Shown one piece after another: positions 15,311-24,875 of a stretch of 64,000 nt of DNA (position 1 is its first letter; every line of letters begins with the position of its first letter). Source of the stretch: Algoriphagus aestuarii. Lineage in GTDB: Bacteria > Bacteroidota > Bacteroidia > Cytophagales > Cyclobacteriaceae. The notes under the pieces were generated by a model. The model was given only the letters and a program-made list of their open reading frames with translations. It was not told where the DNA came from and made no database searches. The DNA lies in assembly GCA_017051695.1 (NCBI GenBank), contig JAFIDK010000005.1:394632-458631 (forward strand), given 5' to 3'. Made by a program: the position numbers and the translations under genes.

Positions 15311-16561
15311 TTAGTATCTTAATATCGGTTGGAGTGTCTCTAGGTTCCCATCAATGTCAGCGGGGACCGGAAGTCCCAGAATCTTACAGATCAAGGGGTA
15401 AATATGAATATTATCAAACGAATCGATCTTCAATCCTTCTTGAATCTGTGGACCATTTGCATAGAAAATCCCATGCATTTCAGGATATTTTTGACTGAAA
15501 CCATGTGTTCCTCTGACAGAAGTACCATCTATCCGCATTCTTCTGGTTATTACCTCTCGGTATTCTTCATTTTCCATGAAATAATATCCAAGGTCAGCCA
15601 ATAGAATGACATCTCCTATCCGATCTCCATAAACGCTTAAATCCTGGTAACAAATTGGATCCGAAGAATCAAATACCCTAAATCCATCTTCAAATTGTTG
15701 CATTCTCTGGATTGCCTCCTTTTTATCCTCGGGATCATCCAAGTAGACATGTACCAAAGCCCCGCTATTGACCACACGTCCAGATACCCCTTCTGTGATT
15801 TGATCCAATGCGATGTAATTATCTGCTGATACATCTGCCATCCCATGATCAGAAACGATGAAAATATTTACATCCTGATCGAGACTTTTCACCCCTTCAA
15901 ATAAAGCCCCCAATTCCCGATCCAAGCGATTCAGCCCTTCGGAAAGCCGCTTATCATTCTCCGCACCATACATATGCCCCAGGTCATCCATATCTGAGAA
16001 ATACATGGTAATCATTCTTGGTTTCAATGAATCCGGCATCTGTAGCCATTCAAATACCTGACTCACCCTTGTCAAATTATTGACTCTTCCATCGTAATCA
16101 AAATAGTAACTTGGACGCGTATTCTGAACGTCTGCTTCAGAACCAACAAAGAAATAACTGGCCGCTTTTATCCCATTTTTTTCAGCTAATACCCAAAGTG
16201 GCGTACCTCCGTACCAGCTTCCATCTGTCACCAATTCCCGTTTATTGATTCGGTATTCCTGCTCCTTTTTAGGATTGTAAAAGGAATTGTCCACGATTCC
16301 ATGATGCTCCGGACGCATTCCAGTAGCAATGGTATAATGATTTGGAAAAGTCTTAGTAGGAAAAGAAGGTATTAAAGAAGTAGCGGAAGTACCATTGGCA
16401 ATAAACCTTGACAAGTTTTCGGGCTGAAAGCGATCTACATAATCATATCGAAACCCATCCAGAGAAATCAAAATTACTACAGGCTCTTTTGTCTCCTGAG
16501 AGAATGAAATGGTTTGGGAACCAAATACCAGGACGAATAAAAAGAATAGCGTTTTTTTCAT
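15311..16561 (-). CDS. ectonucleotide pyrophosphatase/phosphodiesterase (ENPP) family protein
   Basis: 416 residues. A Sec signal (about 1-21, ending SFSQ) is followed by an alkaline-phosphatase-superfamily domain of the ENPP type. Visible active-site elements are D35 in SLDGFRYDYVD, the nucleophile T71 in PTKTFPNHYTI, a later DMDDLGH, SDHGMAD (metal ligands) and GTHGF near the end. It is exported to the periplasm or surface and hydrolyses phosphodiester or pyrophosphate bonds of nucleotides or lipids. It is the first gene of a tight minus-strand set with the truncated haemoglobin and the FNT protein. Confidence 0.9.
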   Translation of the reverse strand: MKKTLFFLFVLVFGSQTISFSQETKEPVVILISLDGFRYDYVDRFQPENLSRFIANGTSATSLIPSFPTKTFPNHYTIATGMRPEHHGIVDNSFYNPKKEQEYRINKRELVTDGSWYGGTPLWVLAEKNGIKAASYFFVGSEADVQNTRPSYYFDYDGRVNNLTRVSQVFEWLQMPDSLKPRMITMYFSDMDDLGHMYGAENDKRLSEGLNRLDRELGALFEGVKSLDQDVNIFIVSDHGMADVSADNYIALDQITEGVSGRVVNSGALVHVYLDDPEDKKEAIQRMQQFEDGFRVFDSSDPICYQDLSVYGDRIGDVILLADLGYYFMENEEYREVITRRMRIDGTSVRGTHGFSQKYPEMHGIFYANGPQIQEGLKIDSFDNIHIYPLICKILGLPVPADIDGNLETLQPILRY

Positions 16562-16707
16562 AAAAAAAGAATTTAGACGAAAATACCTTTTGAAATCTCC
16601 AATGCAATAAAAACTCTTCAGGAACCATGATTCTTTCCGATTCGGTAAGAGCGGAAAACCCTATGGAACAATCATCCTTTTACCAGCTCAAAATTACTAT
16701 TTGAAAT

Positions 16708-16734
16708 TTCCCTAACCAATTCCCTAAATAGGGA
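16708..16734. promoter_or_regulatory. TTCCCTAA direct repeat and small inverted repeat upstream of the OmpA gene
   Basis: TTCCCTAA occurs twice with 12-bp spacing, and the second copy is part of TCCCTA/TAGGGA (16721-16734). The site is in the divergent region between the ENPP gene (minus) and the OmpA lipoprotein (plus). No other feature is seen in 16562-16863. Regulator binding is a guess. Confidence 0.3.
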
Positions 16735-16863
16735 TAAAAACTGTGGAGCTCTCCCCAATTTCGGGAATATTTTTCCATCGAAAAACTTCAAAAACACTCA
16801 TTCCAGCCTAAAATCGCAATGGTATATGAATTGAACTACAGGAAAGTATCAAACAAAAACAAC

Positions 16864-17541
16864 ATGAAAACGACCAACAAAATTCTTTATACCCTAATGA
16901 TCGCTTCCGCCTCGCTGGGGGCGGTAAGCTGTAAGTCCAGCAATGCTGTAAAAGGTGGTGCCATCGGAGGCGCAGCCGGGGGTGTTTTAGGTGGAGTAAT
17001 TGCCGGCAAAGGAAATACGGCCACAGGAGTGCTGATCGGTTCAGCCATCGGTGGTACAGCTGGTGCCATCATCGGTAATCAAATGGATAAAGCTGCTGAG
17101 GAACTAAGAAGAGACTTGGAAGGAGCAACCGTGGAGCGAGTTGGAGAAGGTATTAAAATCACTTTTGATTCAGGGTTGATGTTTGCAGTAGATAAATCTG
17201 ACTTGAATGCCAACTCCAGAGACAATCTGACCGAACTGTCAGAGACCTTAAAGAAATATGAGGATACCAATATCCTTGTTGAAGGTCATACGGATGCTAC
17301 CGGTTCGGACGAATATAACCTCGACCTTTCTAAAAGAAGAGCCTATTCGGTAGAGGATTATTTAACTGATTTGGGAATAGCAAAATCCAGATTGGAAACT
17401 TCCGCCTATGGCGAATCACAACCTGTTGCCACTAATGAAACTGAAGCTGGAAGACAGCAGAATAGACGAGTAGAGGTAGCTATTTATGCCAATAAAAAGA
17501 TGCAAAGAATGGCTGAACGAGGCGAGTTGGGTCAGGATTAA
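16864..17541 (+). CDS. OmpA-family lipoprotein with a glycine zipper
   Basis: 225 residues from the ATG at 16864, chosen because it gives a signal peptide ending in the lipobox LGAVSC. A glycine-zipper segment follows (about residues 30-80: GGAIGGAAGGVLGGVIAG, then IGSAIGGTAGAIIGNQMD), then an OmpA C-terminal peptidoglycan-binding domain. That domain has VEGHTDATGSDEYN followed by LSKRRAYSVEDYL and a late NRRVEVAIYAN. It anchors the outer membrane to peptidoglycan. It is monocistronic, with a terminator downstream. Confidence 0.92.
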   Translation: MKTTNKILYTLMIASASLGAVSCKSSNAVKGGAIGGAAGGVLGGVIAGKGNTATGVLIGSAIGGTAGAIIGNQMDKAAEELRRDLEGATVERVGEGIKITFDSGLMFAVDKSDLNANSRDNLTELSETLKKYEDTNILVEGHTDATGSDEYNLDLSKRRAYSVEDYLTDLGIAKSRLETSAYGESQPVATNETEAGRQQNRRVEVAIYANKKMQRMAERGELGQD

Positions 17542-17571
17542 TCTGATCGACAAGCCCTATTTATAGATCCG

Positions 17572-17601
17572 AAAGGCGACCGATTTGGTCGCCTTTCTTT
17601 T
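17572..17601 (+). terminator. Rho-independent terminator of the OmpA gene
   Basis: A perfect 10-bp stem AAAGGCGACC/GGTCGCCTTT with a five-base loop precedes CTTTTT. It lies between convergent genes. Confidence 0.9.
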
Positions 17602-17604
17602 TGG

Positions 17605-19983
17605 TTATTGGTTGGAAGTGTTTTGCAATTGCTCTTGGTAATAATTCATCCGTTCCTCATTGCCTATGGCCTTGTTCAATAAAAACAAATTGGACAAAAC
17701 TGCCTTGCTGGACCCATATTGTAGTGCTCGTTCAAAAACCTGAATCGCTTCCTGTTCCTTTCTTTGCACGATCAATGCGGTACCCAGATTGGTTAGCGCA
17801 GAGAATTGATCCTCATGACCAGCTTCCACTGCCTCACGAAAATACTTTTCAGCATTCGCATAGTTTTTATCTTTCAAGAAAGAAATTGTCCCGAGATTGG
17901 TCAGCACCACAGAGTTTTTTGGATCAGCTAGGTAGGCTTTCAAAAATCTTGCTTTCGCAGCCAAAGTATCTTTGGTCTCCAGCAGGGATTTCCCATAGGC
18001 TGGGTAATAAGAGGGATATTTTTCTGACCCACCGAACTCTTCAAACTCTGCCTCAACCTTTCCATATTCTGAAGCAGCCTGTGCAAAGTTTTTATTTTCA
18101 AAAGCTTCATTCCCTGCCCTCATAGCAAGAAGAAATGCTGTTTCTTCCACAGAAAACTCATCATCTTCAGACCTGTAAGACTCAGCTTTTTCCAGATTTC
18201 CGACTTCTGTATATAAATAAACAAGATTTCGTTTTATCTCTGGATCATCTTGGATTTCTATCGCTTTTTCAAGCGAAGCGATCGCATTCTCCTTCTCATT
18301 TAACCTCATATAGGTCAATCCCAGATTTTTATAGGTGGCATATAACTCCGGCTTATCTGTCTCTAGACTTTCCAGGTATAACTTTTTGGCTTTTTCGTAA
18401 TTCCCTTCTTCAAAAGAAACTGCTGCCAGTTTAAACTTTGCAAAATGTACGTTTGGGATTTTTTTGATACTTTCTTCGAGAACAACCTTTGCCCTCGCTG
18501 TATCTCCTACACCCAATAAAACCTCTGCCAATGGCGCCAAATATTGGGAAACAGGCGCATCTTTTCCTAAAATCTCATACGCTTTATCAAAATGCAAAAC
18601 GGACTCTGCAAAATAATCCTTTGCCGAATCAGGAGATGTTTTTTTCAACTTGGCAGCTTCCAACCTAAGCTCCTCTGCATACATCACGTGAGTTCTCCAG
18701 CTTTTAGGAGCTGTTTTTACTCCTGAAGAAGAAAGTGCCAAACCGTTTTTCCAAACCGGGGAGCGATCAACTGTTTTCCAGGAAAAAGCTACCATAAAAG
18801 GAATAAGCACTAGAATAGTGACTAAGGAACTTTTTTCAACTTTGTAAAAGCATAGCAGTCTATAAAGTCCATAAACCACTAAAAAACAGAATGCCAAAGA
18901 AGGAATAAACATAAACCTTTCGCCAAGATTGGACCCGATAGTCAGCGAGTTAGTCAAATTGGCAAAAATGGAGAAAGAAGCCAGGTAAAACAGGATTCCA
19001 AAACTATATAAACTTCTGTTTTTAAACCCTTTGAAAGCAAGGTAAATCAGTACTAAAAAGATCAACAAACTCAACCAGACGATTGGATTCTGAAAATTCT
19101 GCACATCAATCTGGCTAAATGAATAATCCCAAGATAATGGATGGGGAAAGACCAACAATTTTAAATACTGAAGATAGATATAGAGGTTGGTGGCCAATCT
19201 TTCTCCGCCCGAAAGCCCATAAAGAACCGAGTTGATTTTAGAATCATAAGTGGTGGCTGCTTTATCCAAAATCAGCTCTCTGCAAAACATGTAAAGAATT
19301 ACCGGAATCAAAAAAGGGACGACCTCTTTGGCACTGGCCCAAAGATTTTTCTTCTGAAAGAAATAGGCAATCAGGAACACCAGAGCCAAGAGTGTAATCG
19401 TCTCTTCTTTGGAGATCAAGGACAAAAAGAAAAGCAAGCCTACACCGATTTGCCTCCCTATTTTCACTTTGGTATCTGAAGACAGCCAAAGCAAAATAGC
19501 CGAGAAGGCAAACAGGGAAGCTAACAAAGTATCACGGCTTTTAACAGATGCCACCACTTCTGTATGAATGGGATGGACGGCATACAAAGCCAAAATTAAA
19601 AGTGGAACAAAAACGGGTAAATTCTTTTTTTCTGCCAGAATCAAGAGAAATTTACCCAAGATCACCAACAATCCGAAATAAAGAATCACATTGAAAATAT
19701 GTCCGTTTGGAGCGCTAAACTCACCAAAAATCTGGTGCTCAATGGCAAAAGTCAGCAATGTAAATGGCCTGTAAATACTGGTATTGACCGGATTGATGGT
19801 GATGAAGTTCATGGATCCATATTTGAATAATTCGGTCCATTCCGCTAATCCCTTTTGGGTAACTCTATTGAAATAGGCGTAAATCCCATCGTCACCTGAA
19901 TAGCCATAATTGTAAGTCTGGAAATACAATCCGGCACCCAAAAGGGAAATCAACAGGATCCAAAAAATTGGTTTTTGCTTCAT
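17605..19983 (-). CDS. TMTC-like polytopic membrane protein with C-terminal TPRs
   Basis: 792 residues. The N-terminal half (about 1-420) is a multi-span membrane domain. It begins with a signal-anchor and carries YSGDDGIYAYF near the first loop, YRPFTLLTFA, and YAVHPIHTEVVASVKSRDTLLA. The last of these is the highly conserved segment of the TMTC family (protein O-mannosyltransferase-related, GT-C fold). The C-terminal half (about 430-780) is a run of TPR repeats (LEKAIEIQDDPEIKRNL, then NLGTISFLKDKNYANAEKYF). Bacterial homologues probably transfer sugars from lipid carriers; donor and acceptor are unknown. It is a single-gene unit, convergent with the OmpA gene. Confidence 0.82.
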   Translation of the reverse strand: MKQKPIFWILLISLLGAGLYFQTYNYGYSGDDGIYAYFNRVTQKGLAEWTELFKYGSMNFITINPVNTSIYRPFTLLTFAIEHQIFGEFSAPNGHIFNVILYFGLLVILGKFLLILAEKKNLPVFVPLLILALYAVHPIHTEVVASVKSRDTLLASLFAFSAILLWLSSDTKVKIGRQIGVGLLFFLSLISKEETITLLALVFLIAYFFQKKNLWASAKEVVPFLIPVILYMFCRELILDKAATTYDSKINSVLYGLSGGERLATNLYIYLQYLKLLVFPHPLSWDYSFSQIDVQNFQNPIVWLSLLIFLVLIYLAFKGFKNRSLYSFGILFYLASFSIFANLTNSLTIGSNLGERFMFIPSLAFCFLVVYGLYRLLCFYKVEKSSLVTILVLIPFMVAFSWKTVDRSPVWKNGLALSSSGVKTAPKSWRTHVMYAEELRLEAAKLKKTSPDSAKDYFAESVLHFDKAYEILGKDAPVSQYLAPLAEVLLGVGDTARAKVVLEESIKKIPNVHFAKFKLAAVSFEEGNYEKAKKLYLESLETDKPELYATYKNLGLTYMRLNEKENAIASLEKAIEIQDDPEIKRNLVYLYTEVGNLEKAESYRSEDDEFSVEETAFLLAMRAGNEAFENKNFAQAASEYGKVEAEFEEFGGSEKYPSYYPAYGKSLLETKDTLAAKARFLKAYLADPKNSVVLTNLGTISFLKDKNYANAEKYFREAVEAGHEDQFSALTNLGTALIVQRKEQEAIQVFERALQYGSSKAVLSNLFLLNKAIGNEERMNYYQEQLQNTSNQ

Positions 19984-20096
19984 TCTACTGTCTTAAATAC
20001 ATCGAAAAGTAAAAATAAAATATTTTATCTCAATCCAACTTTCCTTCCTCTTCAGGTCTTTCGATTAAAAAATGGCTTGAATTTTATTTTGATCGG

Positions 20097-20615
20097 CTAA
20101 ACGCTTTTTTTCATCAGCCAGTCTGTTTGGATTTCATCACCAAAAGGAAATGGATGTGCCCCAAACTTTATAAGTCCGTTTTTTTCATAAAACCGGATAG
20201 CCCTTGCGTTTTTTTCCCAAACCCCTAACCAGACGTAATCAAGTCCTTGGCTCTTGGCAAAATCAAATGCATAGACCAGAAGGCTCTTTCCAAGTCCAAT
20301 CCCCAAATATTCCTCTAGGACATAAAGTCGCGAAATCTCCAGACTCCTAGGGTCATGGATATCGGTCTGTGCCGGAACTTGGTTTACTTTGGTATAGCCA
20401 ATGATTTTTCCAGCAGATTTTGCCACAAAAAACCGGGAACATGGATTTTGGAATTCCTTTTGGAACTGAGGCGACGTAAATGCTTCGTCAAGGTAAGCAT
20501 ACACATTTTCGATTTTGTTGCCTGCAGTAAAGGCTTCCAAAAATGACTTCCTCGCCATCAAAACCAATTCTTCAAGTTCTTTTGCTTTTACTTCTTGAAT
20601 TTCCACAGAATTCAT
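20097..20615 (-). CDS. GNAT-family N-acetyltransferase
   Basis: 172 residues with a GNAT fold. Visible elements are the SLEISRLYVLEEYLGIGLGKSLL segment, which contains the acetyl-CoA pyrophosphate-binding loop R/Q-x-x-G-x-G/A type (YLGIGLG), followed by YVWLGVWEKNARAIRFYEKNG, the usual end of the domain. It resembles the RimI/SpeG-like small-molecule or protein acetyltransferases. The substrate cannot be told. It is cytoplasmic. The stop of the exported-protein gene upstream lies 3 bp from this start, so the two form an operon. Confidence 0.87.
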   Translation of the reverse strand: MNSVEIQEVKAKELEELVLMARKSFLEAFTAGNKIENVYAYLDEAFTSPQFQKEFQNPCSRFFVAKSAGKIIGYTKVNQVPAQTDIHDPRSLEISRLYVLEEYLGIGLGKSLLVYAFDFAKSQGLDYVWLGVWEKNARAIRFYEKNGLIKFGAHPFPFGDEIQTDWLMKKSV

Positions 20616-20618
20616 GCT

Positions 20619-21227
20619 CTAGTTCTTATTTAGTGTTTTTAAAGCCTGATCGATTTGATTATTAGGAAACTCCCCTAAAATCGCTCGATACTCACCAGTC
20701 GGGTGAATCACCACAAAACTTCTACAAGGATAGGGAAATTTGAAAAACTGACCTTCGAAAATACCATCAGGATCTGGCAACCAAGTCATGATCCCTTGGT
20801 ATTTTTCCAAACCGTGGGAGTTCTTGAAAATATAAGCCGGTTCAGCAGCATTCCTTTTCTCAGCAGTTTTGAGTAGATAATCATGACTTTTTTGAAAATA
20901 TCGTGTATCGTTAGCATGATCTCCGGTGGAATTGCACTCGTCCTTTCCGGGATAATAAACGACAATCAGGGATTTTCCTTCCTTCAGATCCTGCGTTTTG
21001 CCCAGCTTATCATAGAAAATCTCCGGTTCCACTTTTCCAAAAGGCATTCTATGAATCAGCCTCATCACTTCCGGATCTTCACTGGGCACTCCGAAATAGG
21101 GCCCGTTTAGGATCTTGTTTTGAAATTCATCCTTGGAAACCGACCTTCCCATTTCGTCCCGATACCTGGTTTGGGCAGTCAGGGAAAAACAGAGAAAGAA
21201 TAATCCAAAAATCAAAAACTGCTTCAT
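20619..21227 (-). CDS. secreted protein of unknown function
   Basis: 202 residues with a Sec signal (about 1-18, ending CFSLTAQ). No membrane span follows. It has a segment KSLIVVYYPGKDECNS that looks like the first strand and active-site loop of a thioredoxin-like fold but lacks a CXXC. Later comes FFKFPYPCRSFVVIHPTGEYRAILGEFP, which fits the second half of such a fold. A redox role is therefore doubtful. It is co-oriented with and adjacent to the GNAT gene downstream. Confidence 0.6.
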   Translation of the reverse strand: MKQFLIFGLFFLCFSLTAQTRYRDEMGRSVSKDEFQNKILNGPYFGVPSEDPEVMRLIHRMPFGKVEPEIFYDKLGKTQDLKEGKSLIVVYYPGKDECNSTGDHANDTRYFQKSHDYLLKTAEKRNAAEPAYIFKNSHGLEKYQGIMTWLPDPDGIFEGQFFKFPYPCRSFVVIHPTGEYRAILGEFPNNQIDQALKTLNKN

Positions 21228-21345
21228 TTTAATTGATGTACATAGTGTAAATCTGAATTCATTTGGAATTCAGCAAGGTTACCAAATAACAAGTAAATCA
21301 GAATGGAATTTGAAAATGATTTTACTTTTGGAAACTAGAACATTA

Positions 21346-22107
21346 TCAAAGGAAAATACCACCAGAGACTTCGATTCGTTGACCATTTATCCAGCGAGCA
21401 TCTTCGCTGCACAAGAAAGCCACCACTCCCCCAATGTCTTCCGCTTCTCCAACTCTTCCCAATGCCGTGGCTCCTGAAATCAGCTTTCTCTTTTGTTCGT
21501 TATCCCGATTTTCTCCTCCACCAAATTCTGTGGCAATCGCTCCCGGAGCGACGACATTGGCTCTGATTTTTTTACTTGCCAATTCCTTGGCCATATATCG
21601 AGTCAATACGTCCACTCCTCCTTTCATGGCTCCATATGCAGAGGATTTGGGAAGACTGAATCGGGCCAATCCCGATGAAATATTGATGATCCCACCTCCT
21701 TCACTTAGAAATGGAATAGCCTTTTGGCTAAGGAAATACACTCCTTTTAAATGAATATTCATCATCTCATCAAATATGACCTCAGTTGTATCCAAGAAAG
21801 GCACGTACAATCCTGTTCCGGCATTATTGATCAAAAAATCAACCGTTTCCCGCTTCTTTTCACTTTGTAGGTATTCATATAAAACTGTGAAAAAAGCATC
21901 AAACCCATGAATTGAACTGGTATCTAATTGAAACGCTTTAGCAGTTTGCCCAAACTTCTCTATTTCCTTCACCACTTCATCTGCTGCAGTTTTATTGGAG
22001 TGGTAAGTAATGATCAAGTCGTTTCCCTTTTCGGCCAATCGAAGAGCCATATCTCTTCCCAAACCACGGCTTCCTCCGGTGACTAAAGCAATTTTATTGG
22101 TTTTCAT
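21346..22107 (-). CDS. short-chain dehydrogenase/reductase (SDR)
   Basis: 253 residues, the usual classical-SDR length. It has the Rossmann TGGSRGLGRD motif near the N-terminus, NNAGTG after strand 4, the catalytic Ser (INISSGLARFS), and the YGAMKGG catalytic Tyr-x-x-x-Lys. A late VAPGAIATEF and C-terminal NGQRIEVSGGIFL complete the pattern (FabG/ketoreductase-like). It reduces or oxidises a carbonyl or hydroxyl group with NAD(P)H in the cytoplasm; the substrate is unknown. It is divergent from the rhomboid gene and monocistronic. Confidence 0.9.
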   Translation of the reverse strand: MKTNKIALVTGGSRGLGRDMALRLAEKGNDLIITYHSNKTAADEVVKEIEKFGQTAKAFQLDTSSIHGFDAFFTVLYEYLQSEKKRETVDFLINNAGTGLYVPFLDTTEVIFDEMMNIHLKGVYFLSQKAIPFLSEGGGIINISSGLARFSLPKSSAYGAMKGGVDVLTRYMAKELASKKIRANVVAPGAIATEFGGGENRDNEQKRKLISGATALGRVGEAEDIGGVVAFLCSEDARWINGQRIEVSGGIFL

Positions 22108-22329
22108 AATTATGTTTTGTTTTTGTTTCTACAAATCCCTGACAAAAGCAGTTCAGCCTTTTAGTTAAATCTATAGAGCTTGCAGCCAAAAAAATGGATT
22201 TCGGTGAATAGGTTAAATCTATCTGTCTAACCATTTGCTCAAGGAAGAAGTCAGTTTCCTTAATATTTATTCTTTTGATTTAAATAAAATTAATGGAATT
22301 ATTAAGAGATTTAAAGTTTAAAATATTCT

Positions 22330-23805
22330 ATGAGAATAGGATTTACTCCAAAATATATTCTTGACTTTTCGAATTACGAAAAGGACAATGACCGGTTATT
22401 GATTCTTGCATTGGAAGCTGTTAAACAGCTCAATTGGAACCTAAGCTATGTTGATAATTCAGGATTTATCGCCTATACCAACTTTTCTATATTTTCTTGG
22501 AGTGAGGAAGTTTCAGTGCAAATCAAAGACGATCAAATAAAAATAAAAAGTGAATGCACCGGGGTTCAGATCTTTGACTTTGGTAAAAATGAAAACAATG
22601 TTTCTAAGCTTCTTGAAAAAATAGATGATATAAAAGCCAAGATTTCGGAGGAAGAAATCGAATTACGGATTTCGGAATTTAAGGTCAACCATCATTTAAC
22701 TCAAAAAGAAAAGCAACCTGACTCTTTCTCCAAAAAGAAACCCAGAATTGATAATTTCCTTTCAATTTTCTATCCAACTGAAGGGTATTTTGTCACACCG
22801 ATTCTTATCATTATCAATCTTTTGGTTTTTAGTGCCATGGTGGTTTCTGGAGTACATTTTTTAATTCCTCATGGCCAAGACTTATTAAATTGGGGTGCAA
22901 ACTACCTTCCTGCGACGTTAAATGGACAGGTTTGGAGACTCTTGACTTCCATTTTTTTACATATTGGAATACTGCATTTAATTTTAAATATGTATGCACT
23001 TTTATATATCGGCATACTACTAGAACCCATTTTAGGCAAATCCAGATTTCTATTTGCTTACCTACTTTCAGGAATTACCGCTAGTCTAGTCAGTATTCAA
23101 TGGAACCAGTTGCATATCAGTGCTGGTGCATCTGGTGCTATTTTCGGAATGTATGGAGTTTTCTTGGCTTTACTCATTTCTAATTTCCTTGAAAAATCAG
23201 TTAGAAAAGCATTTTTGTCAAGTATCGTAGTTTTCGTGGGGTACAATTTATTGGTAGGCCTAAATCCCGAAAGCCAAATAGACAATGCTGCACATATTGG
23301 TGGTCTTATCTGTGGGATTATAGCTGGTTTTGCGTTTATTCCTGGTCTAAAAAATCCCGAAAACAAACTAATCAACTATTCAACTTACGGTGCATTATTT
23401 TTTCCTCTTATCATTTATTCCTTTTCATTTTTTAGGGTGGAACAGTATGATCTTGATAAATACGAAAAAGAAATAGATCGATTTGTTTCTATGGAGGCGA
23501 TGGCATTAGATGCTTATATGCTTCCAGACGAAACTCCAGATCAAGAAATCATTGATGAATTACAAAACAGGGGACTCTATTATTGGAACGAAAATCTGAA
23601 AATTCTTGAGGGATTTAAAAAAATGAACCTCCCAAGCCAGATCAAAGAAAGGAACATCAAATTGGAAGAATACTGTAGCCTTAGGATTAAAAGCTATCAA
23701 ATCATCATTAAAGCCATTGAACAGGATTCGGAACAGTATACGGATGAGATTATGGAATATGAACAAAAAATCAATGAAATAATAAGCGAACTAACCGGTA
23801 ATTAA
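22330..23805 (+). CDS. rhomboid-family intramembrane serine protease
   Basis: 491 residues. An N-terminal soluble region (about 1-150) precedes six or seven membrane spans. Rhomboid hallmarks are visible: HLILNMYALLYIG (the HxxxN motif of TM2), the catalytic GASGAIFG (Ser268) and the catalytic His in NAAHIGG (His322). The C-terminal 110 residues are soluble and helical, rich in Glu and Lys, with no recognised domain. It cleaves membrane proteins within or near the bilayer; the substrate is unknown. The large cytoplasmic ends on both sides are a little unusual. It is monocistronic. Confidence 0.9.
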   Translation: MRIGFTPKYILDFSNYEKDNDRLLILALEAVKQLNWNLSYVDNSGFIAYTNFSIFSWSEEVSVQIKDDQIKIKSECTGVQIFDFGKNENNVSKLLEKIDDIKAKISEEEIELRISEFKVNHHLTQKEKQPDSFSKKKPRIDNFLSIFYPTEGYFVTPILIIINLLVFSAMVVSGVHFLIPHGQDLLNWGANYLPATLNGQVWRLLTSIFLHIGILHLILNMYALLYIGILLEPILGKSRFLFAYLLSGITASLVSIQWNQLHISAGASGAIFGMYGVFLALLISNFLEKSVRKAFLSSIVVFVGYNLLVGLNPESQIDNAAHIGGLICGIIAGFAFIPGLKNPENKLINYSTYGALFFPLIIYSFSFFRVEQYDLDKYEKEIDRFVSMEAMALDAYMLPDETPDQEIIDELQNRGLYYWNENLKILEGFKKMNLPSQIKERNIKLEEYCSLRIKSYQIIIKAIEQDSEQYTDEIMEYEQKINEIISELTGN

Positions 23806-23826
23806 TTCTGTGGTTTACTTAAAAAA

Positions 23827-24594
23827 TCACTCCTTCAGCTCCTTCTCAATCTCTTCCAAAATAGCATTGATCCCTTGCATCAAAGGCTCATAATGATTCG
23901 TTTTGGTGGCCTCAGAGGTCAGCATAAAAATCAATAAATCGTTTTCAAACTCACGGGAATCCAGAATCCCCAAATTACTATGGGCTTCGGGTGACGCAGT
24001 GATATCCAAAGCTTCCCTCACCCCTGTTCGGTCTAAAATCGTCAAAATGCTAAAATTCTCAGATCGGAATAAATCCAGCACATCCTCCCGCTGACTGCTC
24101 AGTTCCGCCTCCTGCCTTTTGATATCATCCATGGTAGCGATCCAAGAGGTCAATTTATTGCGAAGGTCAATACTGCTTATATTTTTTAGATTCCCGGAAT
24201 TGATCAGTTCATTTAAGAAGGAATTGTTGGGATTGAAGGAAATATCGTCGGATAAGGTTTCAAAAAGCAGTTCAGAAAGACGTTCCTCGGTAACATTTGG
24301 CTCTTCCGAATGGATGTAATTCAGGATTTCCCTCGATCCATCCAGGTTCTTTTGATTGACGGTCAGCAGCTCTGCCAATTTCATTTGACTGACCTGAAAC
24401 TCAAATCTGAGACCTTCTAAATAATTCTGTTCATTATTGGAATCTATCCTTCTCAAGTTGGCATTATTGATAGCCAATGCGATCAGAATCCCGATCACAA
24501 CCAATACGATTTCGCCCAAAGCATAAATCAGGTAATTTTTGACTCTTTTTTCTTTAATCAGTTTTTGGCGGATTTTTCTAAAAAATTTGATCAT
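23827..24594 (-). CDS. DUF6090 family membrane protein
   Basis: 255 residues. The start (MIKFFRKIRQKLIKEKRVKN, then YLIYALGEIVLVVIGILIALAINN) is the signature of the Bacteroidota-specific DUF6090 family: a basic N-terminal stretch, one membrane span, then a helical soluble domain of about 200 residues. Function is unknown. The stop is 22 bp from the convergent rhomboid gene. The 281 bp upstream (24595-24875) show no clear motif. Confidence 0.8.
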   Translation of the reverse strand: MIKFFRKIRQKLIKEKRVKNYLIYALGEIVLVVIGILIALAINNANLRRIDSNNEQNYLEGLRFEFQVSQMKLAELLTVNQKNLDGSREILNYIHSEEPNVTEERLSELLFETLSDDISFNPNNSFLNELINSGNLKNISSIDLRNKLTSWIATMDDIKRQEAELSSQREDVLDLFRSENFSILTILDRTGVREALDITASPEAHSNLGILDSREFENDLLIFMLTSEATKTNHYEPLMQGINAILEEIEKELKE

Positions 24595-24875
24595 TTGTTT
24601 TTCTGGAAATAGGACTTAAAATAAAGCCATATTTCAAAAAAAGAATATTGAAGCGATTCTGCAAATCGAACACTATTTTGTAATGGTCCTAGTTAGTGTT
24701 TTCAACAGAAATGGAAATGATAATAAATCTTAAATGCGGAAGATATTTTTGGAACTAATACTTCTGTTTTATTAATTGGAAGACCAGGAAATGATGAGAT
24801 GGTGCTGATTTTCCTTTCGGGCTTGATTACTGGAAATAATTGTTTTGGCATGAATGATCTCTCAAAATGTTTGAT

